From Flagellimonas_A sp039592695 (GTDB taxonomy: Bacteria; Bacteroidota; Bacteroidia; Flavobacteriales; Flavobacteriaceae), in the NCBI RefSeq assembly GCF_039592695.1, contig NZ_JBBUTK010000002.1, forward strand, positions 558,001 through 622,000: a DNA stretch of 64,000 nt, read 5' to 3'. Position 1 is the first letter of the stretch; each line of letters begins with the position of its first letter. Of this stretch, positions 31,435 through 39,117 are shown in pieces. A program made the translations under genes and the position numbers. The notes under the pieces were generated by a model. It was not told the origin of the DNA. It searched no databases and worked only from the letters and a program-made list of their open reading frames with translations.

Positions 31435-34400
31435 TTGCTCGCTCGTTTAAGTTGGTATTCTTCCCGCCAACTGTACAGCACAGGTAACAGGAAGTATGAG
31501 GTTACATCAATTAGCATCCCGCCCACAATAGGGATGGCCATCGGAATCATAATATCGCTACCCTTTCCGGTGGATGTCAGCACGGGCAACAATGCAAGAA
31601 CTGTCGTTACCGTGGTCATCAAACAAGGCCGGATGCGCTTGCCTGCCGCTTCACGGGTAGCTTGACGAATGCCCGGTTTGTCATTTGGTTTTTCCTTATC
31701 GAAAGATTGGTCGAGATAGGTTGCCATCACCACACCGTCATCTGTAGCGATACCGAAAAGGGCAATAAATCCGACCCATACCGCAACGCTTAAGTTGATA
31801 GTCTTGATATTGAACAGTTCACGTAGGTTTTCACCAAACAAACTGAAATTGAGGAACCAATCCTGACCGTACAGCCAAATCATCACAAAGCCACCTGCAA
31901 AGGCTATGGTGATGCCCGTAAATACCATCAATGAAGTTGTGACCGATTTGAACTGAAAGTATAAAATGAGAAATATGATAATCAGACAGAGGGGAACTAC
32001 GATTGATAGTGTTTTCTCGGCTCGCAACTGGTTTTCGTAAGTACCGGTAAACTTATAGCTGATGCCCTTGGGAACGGTCAGTTCGCCGCTGTCTATCTTT
32101 TCTTGAATTAACGCCTGGGCGTTTTCCACCACATCCACCTCGGCAAAGCCGTCCAGCTTGTCAAATAGGACATAGCCCACCAAGAACGTATCCTCACTTT
32201 TGATGACCTGTGGCCCCTGCTCATAGCGGATATCCACCAGTTCGCCAAGGGGAACGGGGCTTCCTTTTTCCACGGGAACATAAATGTTCTTCAGGTCGGT
32301 CGGGTTATCACGCAGCTCTCGTGGGTAGCGTACCCTAACGGCGTAGCGTTCCCTGCCTTCAACAGTCTGGGTCAGGGGCATCCCACCAACGGCCACTTGC
32401 AGAATTTCCTGTACGTCCATAATCGAGACACCGTAACGTGCCAACTGTTCCCGTTTAATATCGACCAACAAATAGGGCTTGCCCACGATACGGTCAGCAA
32501 ATACGGCCTGTTCTTTTACACCTTCGGCCTGTTTTAGAATTTCCTCAAGTTCCAATCCGAACGCTTCGATTTCCCGTAAGTTTTGTCCCTTGACCTTGAT
32601 GCCCATAGGTGCGCGCATACCCGTTTGCAGCATCACCAATCGGGTTTCGATAGGCTGTAACTTAGGGGCGGATGTGATACCGGGCAGTTTAGTGACCCTG
32701 ACGATTTCGTTCCAAATATCATCTGGACTTTCGATTTCAGGTCGCCAGTTGCGGTAGTACTCGCCATCATCATCAGGAATCAATTCGTTTCTTGTGATGG
32801 AAATTTGCATTTGGGATGCTTCATAATTGGCATCGTTTTCTACTTCATTGTTCGGATTAATATGGAACCTTTCGTTTTTCAATACAAAAAGTCCGTCATC
32901 GTTTACCCGATAGCGTTGTCTTTCCCCTGATGCGTTGCGCATATACTCGGACTTGTACTGAATTACGTTCTCGTACATCGAAAGCGGTGCTGGGTCGAGT
33001 GCGGATTCGGTGCGGCCTGCCTTCCCGACCACGGTCTCGATTTCAGGGATGGTGGCCACGGCCATATCCAGTTGTTGTAAGACTCGCTTGTTTTCCTCTA
33101 CGCCTGAGTGCGGAAGGGATGTGGGCATTAACAGGAATGAACCTTCGTTGAGCGCTGGCATAAATTCCTTGCCCGTGTTGCGCATAATGAAGAAACCGAG
33201 AATGAGTAGTGTTGTGGGAATTATCAGGAACAGCAACCTGTTTTGCAATGCCCATTTCAAGATGCTATCGTAGTATTTTCTGAGCAGCGAAAAGATGCCC
33301 AACACACCAAAACAGCTTACCGCTACAAAAATCAGGTTCATTATCAAACTACGGTCAAAACCGAGCGGTCGCCAATACTCGGCCAATAGGAACACAACTG
33401 CGATTGTGGCAATAGCCGTATTGATGAGATTTTTTTGCTTCCGCGAAAGCGTAACACGCATCGATAAAATGGCAACCAAGCCAAAAGCGACAAGTACCAA
33501 TCCTATCCAATACCCAAAAATCACGGCGGTGACTCCCAATAAGATTAAAAGCCCATTGATAACATATTTGAGCCGTTCCCGCATTTCGGTATTTCTAAAG
33601 AAAGTGGCTGCGAATGGCGGAATAATAAATAGTGCAATAACCAGTGCTGCGGCCAGTGCCATTGTTTTGGTAAACGCCAATGGTCGGAAGAGTTTCCCTT
33701 CGGCACCAATCATCGTAAACACCGGAAGGAAACTGATTATCGTAGTCATTACCGCAGTAACGATAGCACCGGAAACTTCGGCGGTGGCGTTGTACACGAT
33801 TTCATTTGTCGTATAAGGTTGACCGTTCTCATTTAACCGTAAATCTTCGTCTTCCAGATGGCGAATCATATTTTCGGCGAGGATGACACCTACGTCCACC
33901 ATCGTACCAATGGCTATGGCGATACCCGAGAGTGCCACGATGTTCGCATCCACATTGAAGAACTTCATCGTGATAAAGACCATCAAAACTGCCACAGGCA
34001 ATAATCCTGAAATCAATATGGATGCCCTCAAATTGAACACCATTATGATGATGACCAAAATGGTAATCAGGATTTCCAAGGTCAGGGCCTCGTTGAGCGT
34101 ACCCAAGGTTTCCTGAATTAGTTCGGTACGGTCGTAAAAGGGAACTATGGTTACTTGTGAGGTTCGACCGTCGGCCAGTTCTTTTGTGGGAAGTCCCGAA
34201 CTTACCTCGTCGATTTGGTCTTTCACGTTATTGATAACTTCCAGAGGATTGGCACCGTATCGGGCTACCACCACACCGCCCACGACTTCGGCACCTTCCT
34301 TGTCCAAAATGCCGCGACGTGTCGCAGGGCCCAAGTGTACCTTGCCTACATCCTTAATTCTGATAGACGTGAAATTCTCGGAATCGACTACCGCATTTTC

Positions 34401-35183
34401 TATATCGGCAATGGATTTTACGTACCCCAGTCCGCGCACCAGGTATTCGGCCTTATTCATTTCCAAGGTCTGCGCACCGATGTCCTGATTGCTTTCCTTA
34501 ACCGCCTGAACTATATCGGCCAGACCGATGTTGTACTGCCGCATCTTTTCGGGGTCAACATCCACTTGGTATTCCTGTACATAACCACCAATGGAAGCCA
34601 CTTCGCTCACACCACTTGCAGAAGAGAGCGCATATTTTACGTAGTAATCCTGTATGCTGCGCAATTCCTGTAAGTCCCAACCGCCCGTGACGTTCCCGTC
34701 CTTATCGCGGCCTTCTAATGTGTACCAGAAAATCTGTCCCAACCCCGTTGCATCCGGACCCAAAGCGGGATTAACACCTTCGGGCAACAATCCGCTGGGT
34801 AGCGAATTGAGTTTTTCGAGGATGCGGCTTCGCGACCAATAGAATTCGATGTCCTCTTCAAAAATTATGTATATGCTCGAAAACCCGAACATTGAAGAGC
34901 TACGAATGGTCTTGACGCCAGGTATTCCAAGAAGGGAAGTGGTAAGCGGGTAGGTAATCTGGTCCTCGATATCCTGCGGGGAACGCCCTTGCCATTTGGT
35001 AAAAACAATCTGTTGGTTTTCGCCTATGTCCGGTATGGCATCCACGGCCACAGGGTCATTAGGCAATATTCCGGTGTCCCAATTAAAGGGTGCGTTCACG
35101 GTACCCCAACCCACGAAAAGGACGAGCATCAGTACCGCAACGAGCTTGTTTTCTATAAGGAATTTTATGCCTTTGTTCAGCAT
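31431..35183 (-). CDS. cusA: CusA-type Cu(I)/Ag(I) RND efflux pump
   Basis: A 1250-residue inner-membrane RND pump (MLNKGIKFLIENKLVAVLMLVLFVGWG; VDAIPDIGENQQIV; IAIGTMVDVGVILAENM; GKEFMPALNEGSFLLMPT). It is about 200 residues longer than E. coli CusA. The extra length comes from added membrane helices near residues 525-640 and a charged insert near 745-800 (SEYMRNASGERQRYRVNDDGLF...DGEYYRNW). It exports copper from periplasm or cytoplasm through CusB and the TolC channel. First gene of the copper transcript; the adaptor lies about 11 kb downstream. Confidence 0.94.
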   Translation of the reverse strand: MLNKGIKFLIENKLVAVLMLVLFVGWGTVNAPFNWDTGILPNDPVAVDAIPDIGENQQIVFTKWQGRSPQDIEDQITYPLTTSLLGIPGVKTIRSSSMFGFSSIYIIFEEDIEFYWSRSRILEKLNSLPSGLLPEGVNPALGPDATGLGQIFWYTLEGRDKDGNVTGGWDLQELRSIQDYYVKYALSSASGVSEVASIGGYVQEYQVDVDPEKMRQYNIGLADIVQAVKESNQDIGAQTLEMNKAEYLVRGLGYVKSIADIENAVVDSENFTSIRIKDVGKVHLGPATRRGILDKEGAEVVGGVVVARYGANPLEVINNVKDQIDEVSSGLPTKELADGRTSQVTIVPFYDRTELIQETLGTLNEALTLEILITILVIIIMVFNLRASILISGLLPVAVLMVFITMKFFNVDANIVALSGIAIAIGTMVDVGVILAENMIRHLEDEDLRLNENGQPYTTNEIVYNATAEVSGAIVTAVMTTIISFLPVFTMIGAEGKLFRPLAFTKTMALAAALVIALFIIPPFAATFFRNTEMRERLKYVINGLLILLGVTAVIFGYWIGLVLVAFGLVAILSMRVTLSRKQKNLINTAIATIAVVFLLAEYWRPLGFDRSLIMNLIFVAVSCFGVLGIFSLLRKYYDSILKWALQNRLLFLIIPTTLLILGFFIMRNTGKEFMPALNEGSFLLMPTSLPHSGVEENKRVLQQLDMAVATIPEIETVVGKAGRTESALDPAPLSMYENVIQYKSEYMRNASGERQRYRVNDDGLFVLKNERFHINPNNEVENDANYEASQMQISITRNELIPDDDGEYYRNWRPEIESPDDIWNEIVRVTKLPGITSAPKLQPIETRLVMLQTGMRAPMGIKVKGQNLREIEAFGLELEEILKQAEGVKEQAVFADRIVGKPYLLVDIKREQLARYGVSIMDVQEILQVAVGGMPLTQTVEGRERYAVRVRYPRELRDNPTDLKNIYVPVEKGSPVPLGELVDIRYEQGPQVIKSEDTFLVGYVLFDKLDGFAEVDVVENAQALIQEKIDSGELTVPKGISYKFTGTYENQLRAEKTLSIVVPLCLIIIFLILYFQFKSVTTSLMVFTGITIAFAGGFVMIWLYGQDWFLNFSLFGENLRELFNIKTINLSVAVWVGFIALFGIATDDGVVMATYLDQSFDKEKPNDKPGIRQATREAAGKRIRPCLMTTVTTVLALLPVLTSTGKGSDIMIPMAIPIVGGMLIDVTSYFLLPVLYSWREEYQLKRASK

Positions 35184-35195
35184 ATAAAATGATAA

Positions 35196-35297
35196 TTAGA
35201 CAGTTATACAATGGTGGCTTGTTGCAATTCTAAAAGTTGAATACAACAAAACGTGCCCAAAACGGAATTACCGCAGGGCTATAAGGTTACTGTCTAA
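35196..35297. promoter_or_regulatory. Gap upstream of cusA with a long-range inverted repeat
   Basis: The gap between cusA and the HYC_CC_PP-type gene carries TTAGACAGT (35196-35204) and ACTGTCTAA (35289-35297), 9-bp arms 84 bases apart. No exact -7 box for cusA was found. The arms may be two half-sites for a looping regulator, for example the AraC-type protein, or chance. Confidence 0.3.
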
Positions 35298-35300
35298 AAA

Positions 35301-35720
35301 TCAAATTAAATAGGTCTCGTAAAGTATCTGAACGTCCCGTTCAATAAAGGGGGGCGAGTAATCCTTGAAGGGAACGATGCTTTCATCAAGTCCCTCGAAA
35401 AGATTGATATAGGTGTAGAAAAATGTGGCAACGAAGGTCTGTTGCTCAAAAGTAAGTTTGTTGAATGCTGTTTTAAGGTCGTCGCTACCTTCCTTCACGA
35501 TTTTTTGGTCTGAGCAACAAGATTTCTTGCTCATTGTAGGGTTTTCACAACCCTTGGCAGGTTGTGCTTTTTCCATTCCGCAGGTTTCTGCCTTTGTGAA
35601 GAAACTAAAATCGACCAAAGAATCCCCACAATAGTGCATATCCACCGTAAAGGACATCGTAGTGAACATCACTACAAATGCCATTAAAACAGATAATATT
35701 TTATGGAAAACCTTTTTCAT
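35301..35720 (-). CDS. HYC_CC_PP-family exported protein
   Basis: A 139-residue protein with a signal/anchor sequence (MKKVFHKILSVLMAFVVMFTTMSFTV), followed by the three motifs that name the family: DMHYCG, KKSCC and YSPPF. The six Cys and nearby His suggest soft-metal binding in the periplasm. The frame is open to 35747, but ATG 35720 starts a normal signal peptide and lies just after a promoter box. It precedes cusA on the same strand; family members often adjoin copper efflux genes in Bacteroidetes. Confidence 0.88.
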   Translation of the reverse strand: MKKVFHKILSVLMAFVVMFTTMSFTVDMHYCGDSLVDFSFFTKAETCGMEKAQPAKGCENPTMSKKSCCSDQKIVKEGSDDLKTAFNKLTFEQQTFVATFFYTYINLFEGLDESIVPFKDYSPPFIERDVQILYETYLI

Positions 35721-35725
35721 CGATG

Positions 35726-35733
35726 CAAAATTA
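35726..35733 (-). promoter_or_regulatory. -7 box (TAATTTTG) of the HYC_CC_PP gene
   Basis: Exact TAnnTTTG match on the minus strand with five bases to the ATG at 35720, implying a leaderless or nearly leaderless transcript and supporting that start over the longer frame. Confidence 0.55.
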
Positions 35734-35827
35734 CAAAATTTTAACAATTTTTGTTGGGTTTAACGGAATTTTAATTTTGTTCAATTAGTCAAAAAGTTGT
35801 TCGTTATGAATTGTTTAAATGTACTTT

Positions 35828-37042
35828 TTAGAAGTTGACTACACTTTCAAGCGCATCGTCTGCATCCTTGTGAATGAAATTAGCTTGATAGTTGATGGTG
35901 GTTTTCAAATCTGTATGTCGATATAATTTTTGAAGCATAAGTGGATGAATGTTGTCGCCTGCAATATTGCCAAAAGAATGTCGAGCAATGTGCATCGTAA
36001 CTTTTTTCTGGATGCCTGCCCTTTTTGCAATCTTTTTAAGGTGGTCATTGAATTTTTTGTTTGCTACTTTTTTCTTTCGATATATGTCTTTCGCATCAGA
36101 TAAGTCGGCTTTTTTCATTTCGGGGAAAACAAAGTCATCATCATTTACTCTTTCCTCGATGTACTGTAATAAGATTTTTTCAACTTTAGCTGGAATTTTA
36201 AGTGACAGTAACTTTGAATTTTTTCCCATTCTATAATGCAATCGCCCATCATAAATCTGGGACCATCTTATAAACAACACATCCGAAACACGCATTCCAG
36301 CAAAGTAGAAACTGAACAACCAAACGTTTAATGAGTGTCTTTCCATATCGGTCAGTTCAGCAACGCTTTCCAGAGCTTTTATTTCTTTACCTGAAAGCCC
36401 TGTTTTTGTGGTTTCGGGAAATTTGATTTTAAACTTACCCTTACCAAAGGGGTATATTTCCTTGCTAACAATCTTATCCCGAATGGCTCTATTAAACAGT
36501 AACCTTATCAAGACCATTACATTCATTGCAGTAGTTTCAGTCAATGAGCAAGAACCTTTTAAATGAATCTTGAATTTTTTGAGAAAGCGCTCATCGATTT
36601 CTTGAAAAGTCAAATGTCGGCCAGAGCAATATTTTTCTATATAACTTACCCAAGCTGAATCTGTAGAATGGCGATTGATTTTCTTTTCAGCCTCTAAGGC
36701 TTCAAGATGCTCGTCAGCAAAATCAAAAAAAGTTAAGCTCGAAGTTGGCTTATATATTTCTTTTTTGATTTGTCGAGCAGTAGCAGCTTTATTATTCGTC
36801 TGTAGTGCAATAAGCCCTTTTCTGGCTTCAGATAGTTTGGAAGCTATCAAATTGTTCAGGCTTTCAGCTTCAGAATGCGATTTTTTTACCTTTAGGTTTT
36901 TAGAGTCCCAATCCTCTAATTCAATATTATGGCCTATATGTTTGTAAGTTGAACGACGGTCTTTGGTTATCCTAATTGCAAGCGGATACAGCCCTTTTGC
37001 GTTAGGCTTTTTGCGAAGTATTATTTTTGCACTCGTTGACAT
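35828..37042 (-). CDS. int: Tyrosine-type site-specific integrase of the ICE
   Basis: A 404-residue recombinase with an N-terminal arm-binding region (MSTSAKIILRKKPNAKGLYPLAIRITKDRRSTYKHIG), a SAM-like core-binding domain (about 110-205) and a catalytic domain with R251 (FAGMRVSD), H351 and R354 (HIARHS), H376 and nucleophile Y385 (LYRHTDLKTTINY). All catalytic residues are intact. It lies about 210 bases from the tRNA-Leu fragment, with repeated candidate arm sites between. A TATCTTTA box at 37104-37111 may be its promoter. It integrates and, with an excisionase, excises the element. Confidence 0.95.
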   Translation of the reverse strand: MSTSAKIILRKKPNAKGLYPLAIRITKDRRSTYKHIGHNIELEDWDSKNLKVKKSHSEAESLNNLIASKLSEARKGLIALQTNNKAATARQIKKEIYKPTSSLTFFDFADEHLEALEAEKKINRHSTDSAWVSYIEKYCSGRHLTFQEIDERFLKKFKIHLKGSCSLTETTAMNVMVLIRLLFNRAIRDKIVSKEIYPFGKGKFKIKFPETTKTGLSGKEIKALESVAELTDMERHSLNVWLFSFYFAGMRVSDVLFIRWSQIYDGRLHYRMGKNSKLLSLKIPAKVEKILLQYIEERVNDDDFVFPEMKKADLSDAKDIYRKKKVANKKFNDHLKKIAKRAGIQKKVTMHIARHSFGNIAGDNIHPLMLQKLYRHTDLKTTINYQANFIHKDADDALESVVNF

Positions 37043-37075
37043 TTTGAACCTGGTTTAGAGACGAAAGCCAAATCA

Positions 37076-37176
37076 GGTACAACATTTTGTCAAAAATTCA
37101 CTTTAAAGATACGTCTTTATAAGGAATTTTGGGTACAACATAGGTACAACAAATGTTGATATTAACTGATATTAAC
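37076..37176. repeat. Direct repeats between integrase gene and att core: candidate arm-type binding sites
   Basis: GGTACAACA occurs three times (37076-37084, 37132-37140, 37143-37151), the last two 11 bases apart. TGATATTAAC occurs twice in tandem (37157-37166, 37167-37176). ATTGAAAA also occurs twice (37194-37201, 37210-37217). Tyrosine integrases of the lambda/CTnDOT type bind such short repeats beside the core site; the first set also overlaps the probable integrase promoter. Confidence 0.6.
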
Positions 37177-37253
37177 TGACTTTAAATAAAATGATTGAAA
37201 ACATAAATAATTGAAAATGAGTTAATTTATGTTTTCTTGGTGCAAGATATACC

Positions 37254-37306
37254 AGACTTAGGATCTAGTGCCGCAAGGCGTGGGGGTTCGACTCCCTTCA
37301 TCCGCA
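37254..37306 (+). other. 3' fragment of tRNA-Leu(UAG): probable attR of the ICE
   Basis: Starting in the anticodon arm (AGACTTAGGATCTAG, anticodon TAG) the sequence runs through the variable arm (TGCCGCAAGGCG), T-arm (GGGGG-TTCGACT-CCCTT) and acceptor strand (CATCCGC) to discriminator A at 37306. The matching 5' half is absent: upstream of 37254 is integrase-side DNA and the 5' anticodon stem is already mismatched. Elements that enter the 3' end of a tRNA leave such a fragment at the far end and an intact gene at the other, here predicted beyond the left edge of the window. Confidence 0.8.
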
Positions 37307-37317
37307 CTTAATTTAAG

Positions 37318-37349
37318 ACCGTTGGTTCTAAAAGAGCTGACGGTTTTTT
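37318..37349 (+). terminator. Rho-independent terminator of the original tRNA-Leu gene
   Basis: ACCGT and ACGGT pair around an inner stem GGTTCT/AGAGCT, followed by six T. It sits 11 bases after the tRNA 3' end, so it is the chromosomal terminator of that tRNA. Confidence 0.7.
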
Positions 37350-37372
37350 ATTTGAGAATGTTTCAAGGAGGA

Positions 37373-37398
37373 GAAGTTTATCCTGAGCGTAGTCGAAG
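37373..37398 (+). repeat. Dispersed flavobacterial repeat, intergenic copy
   Basis: GAAGTTTATCCTGAGCG followed by TAGTCGAAG. A 23-of-26 match lies within the cargo TolC gene (31364-31389, opposite strand) and a partial copy at 63506-63525. It lies on the chromosome side of the attR. Confidence 0.75.
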
Positions 37399-37417
37399 GG
37401 ATTCCCTTTATCAGCAG

Positions 37418-37451
37418 AAAAAAGGCCCCTCAATTTTGAGGGGCCTTTTTT
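37418..37451. terminator. Strong bidirectional terminator
   Basis: GGCCCCTC (37424-37431), a 6-base loop, and GAGGGGCC (37438-37445), flanked by A-run and T-run on either side. It would stop transcripts from the tRNA side and from the leftward genes at 37.5-39.1 kb. Confidence 0.85.
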
Positions 37452-37473
37452 GTAAATTAATGTTTTTGTAGTA

Positions 37474-37626
37474 TCAAAAAATGCCCAGTGCGTCAAAAAC
37501 CCCGAGAAATTCCAATATCATGCAAACGGGTATCGCTATCAAAATGATGATCAGTGCAATTACCATAAAACGAAGAAAGGCGTTCAGAAAACCTATTCCA
37601 ATCGTAGAATCATTTTCCATAATCAT
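37474..37626 (-). CDS. Small hydrophobic peptide, 50 residues
   Basis: A frame coding MIMENDSTIGIGFLNAFLRFMVIALIIILIAIPVCMILEFLGVFDALGIF. It has one long membrane helix (about 14-42) and short polar ends, with starts possible at 37626 or 37620. It lies between the MFS transporter stop and a strong terminator, on the same strand as the transporter. Bacteroidetes genomes carry many such one-helix peptides; no function is known. The amino-acid bias looks like a real membrane peptide rather than noise. Confidence 0.5.
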   Translation of the reverse strand: MIMENDSTIGIGFLNAFLRFMVIALIIILIAIPVCMILEFLGVFDALGIF

Positions 37627-37705
37627 ATAGTTTGCAATAAATTAAACAATTTTTGCCTAAAAAGCATCAAAATAATCGATTAATCGACCTTTTTTGGCTG
37701 TCAGC

Positions 37706-39085
37706 TCACTTTCTTGGGCTTAGTTTTTTGGCCAAATCTTCTAGAGAAACACCTTTTGTTTCGGGCATCATAAATACCACAAAAAGCAATTGCAGCACCA
37801 TCATGAACGAGAAAAAGATAAAAATGGGCCATGGATTTTCTTTAAAAATCCCGATTTCACTATCCAAAAAAGTGGGGGTCAACAGGGTTATCAACGCAGC
37901 AAACACCCAATGGGTACCCGTGCCCCATGACTGCCCATAGGCACGAACTTTATTGGGGAATATCTCTGAGATAAAGACCCATATCACGGCACCTTGGCCT
38001 ACGGCATGCGAGGCAATGAAGACCAATACAAAAATGAGCAGCAATGTTGAGCTTGCACCACTGTAAAAGCACCAGCCCACCATGGCAAGACTGACAATGT
38101 AACCGATAGAGCCAATATACATCAACTGTTTTCTTCCCAAACGGTCAATCAGCGCAATGCCGACAAAGGTGAATATAAGATTCACCACGCCGATGGATAT
38201 GGAACTGAAAAGTGATTCACCAGAAGCAAGACCTGCCCGTTCCAAAATTTCCGGAGCATAGTACAATATGAAATTGATACCGGAAAGCTGGTTGAAAAAG
38301 GCCAACAGAAATGCCAGAATGAGCGGTCTGTTATAGTTGCCCGAAAAAAGATTGGCCTTCTTTTGTGTGATGTCTTCCTCAAGGGCTTTTTTGATTTCAG
38401 TTATACGCTCTATGGCCCTCTCTTTTGCTATTCCTAGACTTTCAATGGCACGTAAGACTTTGGATTCTTCCATCCCTTTCATCAGCATCCATCTGGGGCT
38501 ATTGGGTATTTTTAAGACCAAGAAGGTGTAAATCAGTGCTGGTAACCCCTCGATGCCGAGCATCCAGCGCCAAGCGACATCCGAAGAAAATAGTTCGCCG
38601 ATGATATAATTTGAAATGAAAGCAATAAGAATTCCAAGTACGATATTGAATTGGTACATGGCCGTCAAACGCCCACGGTTTTCGGCACTTGAAATCTCAG
38701 AAATGTAGATGGGCGCCGCTACCGAAGATGCACCGACCCCAACCCCGCCAATAAATCTAAACAAAGAAAAAGTGTAAGGTTCAGTGGCCAGGGCTGAACC
38801 AATGGCCGATAAAAAATAGAGGATACCGATCCACAGCAAGGTTTTCTTTCTGCCCAATCGGTCACAGGGGATTCCCCCCAAAAGAGAACCCAAAACTGTG
38901 CCCCACAACGCCATAGACATGATGAAGATGCCATGGAAGGTAAAGATGGAGTCACCCAAAAACCAGTTGGTACCCCAAAGTTCTTTGATGGGCTGGTTGG
39001 CGCCGCTGATGACCACGGTGTCGAATCCAAACAAAAATCCGGCCAAGGCCGCAGTCACTGAAATTTGAAAAATGCGTCGGTTCAT
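37706..39085 (-). CDS. Sugar-porter family MFS transporter
   Basis: A 459-residue, twelve-helix transporter. Sugar-porter motifs are clear: FGFDTVVISGA in helix 1, DRLGRKK after helix 2, PIYISEISSAENRGRL, PNSPRWML at the end of the first half, NQLSGINFILYYAPEI in helix 7, DRLGRKQ in the second half and PETKGVSLEDL at the C-terminus. It imports a monosaccharide by proton symport or uniport, like XylE or GLUT proteins. The exact sugar cannot be assigned. It is read convergently with nothing close and precedes the small peptide gene. Confidence 0.93.
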   Translation of the reverse strand: MNRRIFQISVTAALAGFLFGFDTVVISGANQPIKELWGTNWFLGDSIFTFHGIFIMSMALWGTVLGSLLGGIPCDRLGRKKTLLWIGILYFLSAIGSALATEPYTFSLFRFIGGVGVGASSVAAPIYISEISSAENRGRLTAMYQFNIVLGILIAFISNYIIGELFSSDVAWRWMLGIEGLPALIYTFLVLKIPNSPRWMLMKGMEESKVLRAIESLGIAKERAIERITEIKKALEEDITQKKANLFSGNYNRPLILAFLLAFFNQLSGINFILYYAPEILERAGLASGESLFSSISIGVVNLIFTFVGIALIDRLGRKQLMYIGSIGYIVSLAMVGWCFYSGASSTLLLIFVLVFIASHAVGQGAVIWVFISEIFPNKVRAYGQSWGTGTHWVFAALITLLTPTFLDSEIGIFKENPWPIFIFFSFMMVLQLLFVVFMMPETKGVSLEDLAKKLSPRK

Positions 39086-39117
39086 GTTTGGTCAGTTTGG
39101 CTAAAACTAGGAAAAAA

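Noticed and set aside
1..37250. Left end (attL) of the ICE inside the window
   Set aside because: The only tRNA-Leu-like segment is at 37254-37306, and the transfer operon runs off the left edge unfinished.
37254..37306. Complete tRNA-Leu gene
   Set aside because: No D-arm or 5' acceptor strand is present upstream; the sequence there is integrase-side DNA.
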